DNA from: Aotearoamyces nothofagi
Lineage: Eukaryota; Ascomycota; Leotiomycetes; Leotiales; Tympanidaceae
Direction of reading: 5' to 3'
Length of the DNA stretch: 64,000 bases
NCBI GenBank assembly: GCA_015345905.1
Contig: JADDTR010000016.1
Span: 624,631-688,630 of the forward strand
Position 1 is the first letter of the stretch. The number at the start of each line of letters is the position of its first letter. The notes under the pieces are model-generated. The model made no database searches and was not told the DNA's origin. It worked only from the letters and a program-made list of their open reading frames with translations. This document shows, in pieces, positions 56,744 through 64,000 of this stretch. Both the position numbers and the translations under genes were made by a program.

Positions 56744-57601
56744 GGTGCTATGTCACCGAAATACAATATATTGATCTCATAAGGAAATGTTGAAATATAG
56801 CAACTGTGATGCTGGCGAAATATATAGTGTTTGATGCATTACTGAGGTTAGAAAGCTGGTATTCCAATGAAAGCCGATGAAGTGACAGCATTGAGACAGA
56901 GTTCTCTCTACCGTAGGCCTAGAACGGAGGACTCTCTAAGTTCTAACATGCAGAGGCGGGGCTATACTAGAAAGCAGATTAAGATTCACATGATCCTGCG
57001 ATTGTATCATTGTACGAAATCAGACAGCCTATTGAACTAGTTAATGGCCGTCATCAACGGGTGGCCTGTCAGTATTTGCGCCTTTTCCCGCATATGGCAA
57101 ATATCACGATTCGCAGATATTAGACGTATAAACCTACCCGGTCTGCTCGGCCGCAAAGGGTAGCATAGCAACCATCGCTACCGCCACCCGCGTAGGTATG
57201 CGGGAAGACAGTAAGGTGTGAATATAGTGCCGGTCAAAACGTAGCTACCACGGAGACGAACGGGATGGCATCAAGGGAGTCTGCTAAGCCGGCTGAGGCT
57301 GCCTTACTTTTGAAGGCTTCGGTTCTGCTCGCCGTCGCCGTCCCCGTCCCCGTCCCGGACACAGCTTCCTGAAGCACGCGGGCTGTACAGAAGAGGGCCA
57401 TATTCAGGATGAGGAAAGCCATCGGTGTGGCGTCTCCTTCGTAACAGCTGAATGGACGGACAATGGTCTAGATGCGGATCTTCCAGCATTTCGAGCATTC
57501 CAGTGGGCTATCGGTAGGTGACAGACATCTCGGAAGTCGTGGCTGATAGTGGAGCGGCGAAGTAACGGGAAATAGTAGCCCACTGTAGAAAACGAATAAG
57601 C

Positions 57602-57668
57602 AATGATTCAACGGATCAATGGGTCAATGGGTCAATGGGTTAATGGGTCAATGGGTCAATGGATCGAT
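57602..57668 (+). repeat. 9-bp minisatellite (TCAATGGGT), about seven copies
   Basis: Tandem copies of TCAATGGGT with slight variation at both ends. Confidence 0.85.
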
Positions 57669-58040
57669 GGATCATGGAATTGACAAGGGACTCTGTAGTC
57701 CTCGGTAGCCCGGCGCGTTCTCTCCGCAAGGGGGTGTGCGCATAGCTCTCGCTATCTCTCGCTGTAAACAAAGCAGCTAGACAAGCGCACGCACGGGGTG
57801 CCGCTAGCACCGGCCGCACTTCCTACGGTACCGTAGTGCCCTACCTTATTCCCTTATTCCCCCGTCCAGTCCGCCTCCACGGCCGCAAACAGCCAGATGA
57901 TGCCACTGACGGCTTGCGCGATCTCAAAAACCACCGCGGAGGAACAGCCGTCACGTCACAGCTGTCGAAATGCCACTCCTTAGGGTCTGCAGGCGCCGCC
58001 AACGGTGTGACCGAAGGCATGGCTGGTAACTGTGCTTAAA

Positions 58041-58092
58041 CGCCCTGGCAGACGCCCTGGCAGACGCCCTGGCAGACGCCCTGGCAGACGCC
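58041..58092 (+). repeat. 12-bp minisatellite (CGCCCTGGCAGA), four full copies plus part
   Basis: Four perfect tandem copies of a 12-bp unit and a diverged fifth (CGCCATGACAG). The unit length is a multiple of three, so the array stays open in one frame, but no surrounding gene is evident. Confidence 0.9.
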
Positions 58093-58855
58093 ATGACAGT
58101 CCATAGATTGAATGGCAGGCGAACTACCTTCCAGTATCCCCACTCTGCAGTTGTTTCCTGCTCTCTCGAAAGCTTTGGAGCGGCAATGGTCTCGCGTCAA
58201 ACGGCGCCTACACTCATATTCTTTACCGTCAACACCACCGCCACTATCATCATCACCATGGTGTACGTAGCGGTATGTACTGCTGTGAGTACTACAGTCC
58301 GCAAACAGACCAGTTTCCTATTCTGTATTATGTTTCCTAGTTCGCAATCATGGCCTGACTGGGCCTCTTCTGTCTTCTGTCTTGGTGGTGTGGGAACTCT
58401 AAATTTCATAGGGTGTCTCTAGTAGCCTTTTCCATGTTGATGTGGAATGGGCTTGTGTGGGCGATAGTGTCGATGGCACTTTCGATTGCCTATACGACAA
58501 TCAAATACTGGAACGTCACTGCTAGGTCCATCCTCGAGCACGACTGGTAGTGCCTATCGATGATCAAATCTGCTTGCATATCTTGTCTTGTGCCTGGCTC
58601 GGAACTTATCGTCATGTAAGTAATATCAATTGGTGCGCCTCACACCAGGTTGTGCTGTGCAGCTCGGAGCACAATATCCATTATCTTGGTCGCTGCATCT
58701 TTATATCGAGTACTCTAATTCATCGCGGTATTTCGGAAACAGGCACAATATCGCCATTGGCGGATGCTTGCACCCTCCTTTTCATAAAGCTGCAGTAGGG
58801 TTCAAGCAACTTTCTCGGAACCTGATATGTATCTCGGCATTCGCAAATTCCCGTT

Positions 58856-61052
58856 ATGACAGAGCCACTCCATACTCAAGGCGCCAACATGGCCGTTAAC
58901 TCGGGATCTTCAGCATCATCAATATCGGCTAGCAAAGAGGCTGAAGATCTCCTACGTGAAACCGAGCAAAATACCGAAGCCAACGAAACTACCGAACCCA
59001 TCGACATAGCACAAACTACAGCCCTGCCGTCTTCAGAACTATCAACAAGAAATAATTCAACAGATGCTGTACAAGGAAGATCCATCCCCGGAACCATAGA
59101 GCATGCCGAACGCGCGGTTCCAGAAGTACATTTTGAGCAATCAACCCGATCTCCATCACAACCAGACAGCCCGTTCGAATTCGCAGAGCCTGGGAGAGAA
59201 CCGTCTTTCACAGCTGCATACGGTGTGCAATTCTCCAATCCCTTCGAACCCCGTAGCACTTCTCTTCAGAGTTCAATAGAAGGGTCAAGACAACAATCGC
59301 GACAAGGTTCAGGGCAGGGCTCGGGGAGAGGTTCATGGCCGGGTTCAAGGCAAGGCTCGCTACATGGCTCGATACAAGGCTCACGGCATGGCTCGCTGTA
59401 TGGCTCGCGGCAAGGCTCGCGGCAAGGCTCACGGCAAGGCTCACGGCAAGGCTCGCGGCAAGGCTCGCGGCAAGGCTCAGTACAGGGTCTTCACGGGCTC
59501 TACATGCCGTTTGAAACTTCCCAGCACCTTAGATCATCTCTCAGGAGTCATTCTCATGCTGGAGTACGCACTCCAGAACCTGGTGTTCAAGGGGCGAGGA
59601 GTAACTCCTATGCTGGTCCTTCCACTCCAAGGAAAGGCTCCGGCTTAAGAAACTTCTATGAAGCATCAATACTTCCTCTGGAAAGCTCCAAATTTAGTTC
59701 AAGGACAGGATCTACTTTAGGTTTGCCGGAAAAAGTCGTCGATGAAAAGGACCCGACAACATATATATCAGAATATAAGGAGAACCCGAAAACAAAGTGG
59801 GGGCAGCAGCCTTATTTTCGCTCTCGTCGGATTAAGAAAGGAACAGCCGAGCGACCTGAATTGAAAGAGAATGATCCAAGAGAGAAATGGGTGACGATAA
59901 TACCAATCATTGGCTTTCTCGTGGGATTGGGAATTGTCGGTCTTCTAACCTGGGTTGGTCTTCGCTCAGTTACAAACCATAAATACTGTTCTGTGCTTTA
60001 TGACGACTTCTCGCACGGTTTTAACCCGCATATTTGGACACAGGAAGTTCAGTGCGGAGGATTCGGGTTAGTTATCCCCAAATTCTTGCTCGTTTGTAAT
60101 ATAACAAACACTAACATGACCTAGTAATGGCGAGTTCGAGCAAACAACCGGCGACAACTCCAATGTCTTCGTGCGTGACGGTCAGCTAATCATCAAGCCA
60201 ACCCTCCAGAATGCCACATTTCTGACCGAAGATTCCGTCACAAATCTTACCCTCGACGGCACCTGTACCTCGACGGAAGTCTCCGAGTGCCAGTTTACTA
60301 CTAACGTCACTGCCGACCTTATCCAAGCCCCCGTGCTCTCTGGCCGCATCAATACAAAAAACAGCATTGGTATCCGCTACGGCAAAGTCGAAGTTACAGC
60401 TAAAATTGCCGCTGGTGATTGGCTATTCTCTGGCATCTGGATGTTGCCGAACAATAATGCCTACGGCGTCTGGCCTAAATCTGGCGAGATCGATATCGCA
60501 CGTGGACGAGGAAACGACTACAGGTATCCCGGTGGCGGCAACAACGTCATCTCTAGCTCGCTGCACTGGGGCCCTGATAGCGACAATGATGGCTGGTGGC
60601 GCACAGATGCCAACGTGACGGCCTTACATACGACGTACGCGGACAAGTTCCACACCTTCAGTCTAGAGTGGAGCGAGAAGTATCTGTTCACATACATCGA
60701 TTCGCGTCTTATGCAAGCGATGTATACATCTTTCAACCAGCCACAGTGGGACCGGGGAAACTTTCCTGCAACGGATGCTAATGGGAATCAGCTTGTCAAC
60801 CCGTGGACTAATGGCACTGATGCAGCACCGTTTGATCAGACATTTTACCTGATTCTTAATCTGGCTGTTGGTTCCACTACTGGATCATTTAGCGACGGGT
60901 TGAGTAATAAGCCGTGGGTTGATACGAGTACGTCCGCGAGGTATGCATTTTGGCAGGCAAAGGATGACTGGTATCCAACCTGGCAAGATAACAATGATGG
61001 TGAGATGGTCGTGCAGAGAGTGAGGATGTGGAGGCAGTGTGACGGTGAGTAG
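58856..61052 (+). CDS. GH16 type II membrane protein with GSRQ repeats
   Basis: Two exons (58856-60066, 60125-61052) give 712 residues. Residues 1-345 are a cytosolic, disordered region with a GSRQ repeat array (about 143-210). One transmembrane segment follows (346-368, WVTIIPIIGFLVGLGIVGLL), and then an extracellular GH16 lectin/laminarinase-like fold. GH16 landmarks: RYGKVEVTAKIAAGDWLFSGIWMLP, then SGEIDIARGRGN (523-534), then SSLHWGP and FHTFSLEW. GH16 enzymes normally have E-x-D-x-(x)-E. Here Glu525 and Asp527 are present but the expected second Glu is replaced (Ala529-Arg530), so hydrolysis may be lost. Similar ER/Golgi or plasma-membrane GH16 proteins (Kre6/Skn1 style) serve beta-glucan assembly. 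A second Met at 58889 is an alternative start. The end (CDGE) lies at a possible GGTGAGT donor, so a further small exon is possible. Confidence 0.87.
59278..59486 (+). repeat. 12-bp coding repeat array (GGCTCGCGGCAA)
   Basis: About seventeen imperfect copies of a 12-bp unit encoding Gly-Ser-Arg-Gln. The copies near 59400-59480 are nearly identical, so they are young and probably variable in length between strains. The array lies in the cytosolic tail of the GH16 membrane protein. Confidence 0.85.
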
Positions 61053-63698
61053 TGCGTTAGAGCGGGCAATGGATTCAATGCATTTCTGGAGTTTATATAC
61101 ACTAAGTTTGACTTGGAATGATGAGACGGAAAATTGTATCGTATGCATACTACCTTTTAGGAGAACAAACTCTGCAATGGGTCTGAATAAATCCAGCCAT
61201 GTCGCACTGTGTTGGGATGAGAGTCCCTAGTTTAAGCGCAAGCTATTAAAGGAGTAAGATAATCATTCACGGGTTATAATTGAACGAAACCCTATCACTA
61301 GTGCCTAACAGAAGAGTTCGAGTCATCTTTTGTTGCTCATGCGGTGAAAAGCTGTAGTTTAGCATGATGCTGTTGCCGAAACATATAGGGGCTCGCTATT
61401 TATCAATGTTTATAATGTCACCCGGGGAGGCAGAAGTTGCATCACTTCTCCAAAATCCAGTGGTCTGTTGAAAATTATCATCTCACTACATACGTATCCC
61501 TTGTTGAGTTTGATGTGGTCGGTTCTCTTTAGTAGTGGCCTCGTATGTTAGCTATTCGGGGCACTCGAGGACCTGGCTATTACTGCAAGGAGGGTTCGCA
61601 GATCTGCCGCAAATTCCAGCCACTTGGCAGAGGATACTGTATCTGTGCAAATTTGGTCCTAGGCGGTATTGACGTTATTTCTGCCGCAGAGACGATGGCG
61701 AAGGCGTGATACTGATTGAATGGATTGTGCAACCTTGCTGCTGAACTATCCAACCTGTTTGTGTGGACGCAAAGATCTCTATGGAAGTACAATGAAGTCT
61801 AGTCCGTCTCAAAGGAAGCCAATATCGCGGAGTGGCTGCTGTACGTGCATGGTAAGCATAAAACCCAGTAACCGCCGTAACGCTCATCGTTTGCTGGCAC
61901 TTTCAATCGAGATCGACAGGAATGAAGCGGAGCCGGCGGCACATATGGAGTTAACAAGTTCGCGACGTGGTTGACAGCGTGCTAAGTTGCCGGGAAGGAA
62001 TTCATCTTTCCGGGATTGCAAGCCCGAACTAGAAACATGCAGATGACTTGAATTACTCCTGTTGTGTAACAACCCTGTTTTCTCTCCAAGTATGCAGATT
62101 CAAAATCTAGACTGACACGTATGTTGCGTGCTTTACAGTAGATTGTTGTAAGCGTGCTCATGCCGCGTGTACTTAATAAAATGAGTGAGTTGTCCGTAGT
62201 GCTGTAAGGGAGTGCTGCAGTGCTGAAGATTCTTTCTACAGAGCAAGCATGTGCGGGGTGGCATCCACCGGGGGACATCGAAAGCGAGCATTAGCAACGT
62301 ACCGAAGTACAAAGAATTCGTTACTCACTAGTATGCGGCTCTCTTCTTATCAGGGACCACAACTTAGAAGGCACTCACCGGATGTGTCTCCCTATCCGTA
62401 GAAGTAGCCTTTGCCGCCACCGCAGACCTCGTAGGCCCCGAAGATCCCTTAGACATCGTAGACATTGTTGGGGCAGTGGAACCTACCAGTATGACGATTA
62501 AAGGAGGCCAGTTTAGTAAGAAGAAGCGTGCTCCCGAATCTCGATCATATCAAGTGTTCACAGTCGCTAGGACTCGGATTCAGGCTCAAGCTACCCTACC
62601 GCGGGCCGGTCCATCGTGACAAAATCGCTAGCCCAGTCCAATCTTCACCTCGATAGCGGCACGAATGTAGCAATGCAGGAGACCGCAACTGCAAGCCACC
62701 CATCATGGTCTTAGCAACATAGTATTGGTTCCGGTGTAGCTGAGGCTTCTATTTGCCTATGATATCGTGTTGCGCACTGGAATTTGGACTCGGGATAACA
62801 GCAGACCGGCATGTGTCGACACTGTAGTGATTGTCGAGGCGGCCAAGGTCTCTAGCAGACATCGCAGCAAGCTTCATCTAATGATGGGTACGTAGACAAG
62901 AGAGCGTCGAAGTCAGAATGAAGCAAAGTACATTATGCTTCGTATTCCGTAATAGCAGAGAAACCGGCGATCATTGGCAATGCGGGCACGGCTGCCTTGA
63001 AGAAAGATAGCCGATCGAAGCCCGCATACCTTTGTTGTGAAGGATCGAACCCAAGTAGTATATTTTCACTCTCAAGACACCCTTAAGGTCACAATAGAAC
63101 GTAGTATATTCTGTGGACAATAAATCAGGCCCTGTGCTTGAGATACCCTATGAATATCTTTGGATGATCTTACATGGCCCCTGAAGTTCGAGTATTCTGG
63201 ATGCACTTCCAAATATTGAACGTTGGAATAGGCATACCACTAGATACATATATGGTACCTGTGGGGTGTCTTTGATAGTGTGAAGTTCATCGTTAGAAGT
63301 GTAACTTCTAATACATTGAAAACTATCACATCTCATTTCCAGGGATCAAGACTCATTTGTCGTCTTTTCCCTCATCACAGCGAGATATGGGAGGTAGTCT
63401 GAACGCGTGGCTTAGAGGCGGCTCGAGTCCGAAGTCCTGACTCCGCAGTACACACTGCCATTCTGGATTCAGAACAGGAACCTGCTCTTGGGTAGTTATA
63501 AGCTGCTCGCTGCATGCTGCTTCCCTTTTTTTCCTTTCAAGTTCAGATTTCCTACTCTGTCAGGGAGACATTCACCCTCGCAAACCAAATTAAACACTGT
63601 CCGACATCATTTTACTTCTCAATATTTCGACACAGCCTGCCAGAAGAATCATTGGACAAACCTTCTAACTATCAGCTGATAGTCGTCCATAGGACAAG
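61053..63698. other. 2.6-kb region without recognisable genes
   Basis: Ordinary base composition with only short unrecognised open frames on both strands (for example 61720-61974 and 61982-62278). I checked T-loop-like words (near 63041 and 63420) for tRNA genes and found no supporting stems. No repeats stand out. Confidence 0.5.
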
Positions 63699-64000
63699 AT
63701 GAGTGGAGCCGGCGGTTATCATCATTACCGGTGCAAGTGCTACGCAACTCACGGCTGCCAAAATTTTGTTTACGTAAGTGGAACGGCTTGTTCTGACTGC
63801 ATGGTAAGTTCCTATATAATCGAGTAGTCATTATCCGATTTTGTTGGATCTGATGGTGTTGAGTGGCAGGGTAAAGGTCGCGTGCCTCTGTCTACGATAG
63901 CTTTGGCGTCGCACCTCTCAAACAGTATCAGTGAAATACAGATCGTATTTTTTGACACTGGTACACTCCAGCAAGACACTGTGGAGGTCATTGCTAGCGA
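63699..64000 (+). CDS. 5' part of an unrecognised Cys-rich protein gene (runs off the edge)
   Basis: An ATG at 63699 opens a 35-codon first exon (63699-63803) that ends at a strong donor (GTAAGT). A 66-bp intron with acceptor GTGGCAG leads to exon 2 at 63870, which stays open to the end of the window. The first exon encodes a compact Cys/Tyr/His pattern: RCKCYATHGCQNFVYV, followed by CSDCM, that is five cysteines in a C-x-C...C...C-x2-C arrangement that could bind zinc. Exon 2 continues KGRVPLSTIALASHLSNSIS. No signal peptide is present. I do not recognise the family. The exon was found by splicing logic and not from a long reading frame, so the model is tentative. Confidence 0.5.

Larger units (their letters stand above)
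56744..58855. other. Divergent intergenic region with two minisatellites
   Basis: 2.1 kb between the divergent dynamin-GT2 and GH16 starts. It holds a 9-bp minisatellite (57602-57668), a 14-bp perfect palindrome (CTACGGTACCGTAG, near 57823-57836), a TTATTCCC pair near 57846-57860 and a 12-bp minisatellite (58041-58092). Short open frames (for example 57836-58039 and 58093-58422) have no recognisable features. Confidence 0.5.

Noticed and set aside
63380-63450. tRNA-like T-loop words (CTCGAGTCC near 63,420; also TTCGATCC on the minus strand near 63,041)
   Set aside because: No acceptor stem or anticodon stem can be formed around them.
1-64000. CRISPR arrays, operons or bacterial-type features
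   Set aside because: Spliced genes with their own promoters throughout; the tandem repeats seen are direct minisatellites without unique spacers.

Overview
The window is nuclear DNA of a filamentous ascomycete (Pezizomycotina). The evidence is short GT-AG introns (mostly 50-120 bp) with clear CTAAC/CTGAC-type branch points, plant-cell-wall enzymes, GPI-anchored wall proteins, and two long blocks that are nearly pure A+T, as expected from repeat-induced point mutation (RIP). A leotiomycete is my best guess, but that is an impression and not shown by the sequence. I rebuilt 20 gene models exon by exon. For each complete spliced model the exon lengths sum to a multiple of three and the protein reads through without stops.

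Left part (1-16.3 kb): the 3' end of an unrecognised gene; a GH127 beta-L-arabinofuranosidase and an MFS sugar transporter sharing one divergent promoter; an intracellular GH3 beta-glucosidase; a membrane-anchored M24 Xaa-Pro peptidase; and an aldo-keto reductase with a signal peptide. A GH93 exo-arabinanase lies at 23 kb. Together these enzymes could release arabino-oligosaccharides outside the cell, import them or their sugars, and hydrolyse them.

Middle (16.3-33.3 kb): conserved housekeeping genes, namely a Ubp3/USP10-type deubiquitinase, an RNF10-like RING protein, MRE11, mitochondrial ribosomal protein uS19m and TAF10. Among them sits a large Ser/Thr-rich GPI-anchored, adhesin-like protein.

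33.4-39.7 kb: a decayed LTR retrotransposon with two ~140-bp LTRs and a GTAC target-site duplication. Its interior is saturated with A+T, except for a central ~1.7-kb segment of normal composition that carries an intact protein-kinase gene with a C-terminal membrane segment. 39.9-45.9 kb is gene-poor and holds two unrecognised coiled-coil proteins.

45.9-49.7 kb is compact again: TYW2/TRM12, an EF-hand secretory protein and ORC6. 51-61 kb is rich in cell-wall genes: a GPI-anchored GH128 glucanase, a type II membrane GH16 protein that lacks one expected catalytic glutamate, and a remarkable 1114-residue gene whose N-terminus is a complete dynamin-type GTPase domain fused in frame to a GT2 polysaccharide synthase. 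The last 3 kb is almost empty, and a new Cys-rich gene starts at 63,699 and runs off the edge.

The dynamin-GT2 fusion and the kinase gene enclosed by the LTR fossil are the two observations most worth following up.
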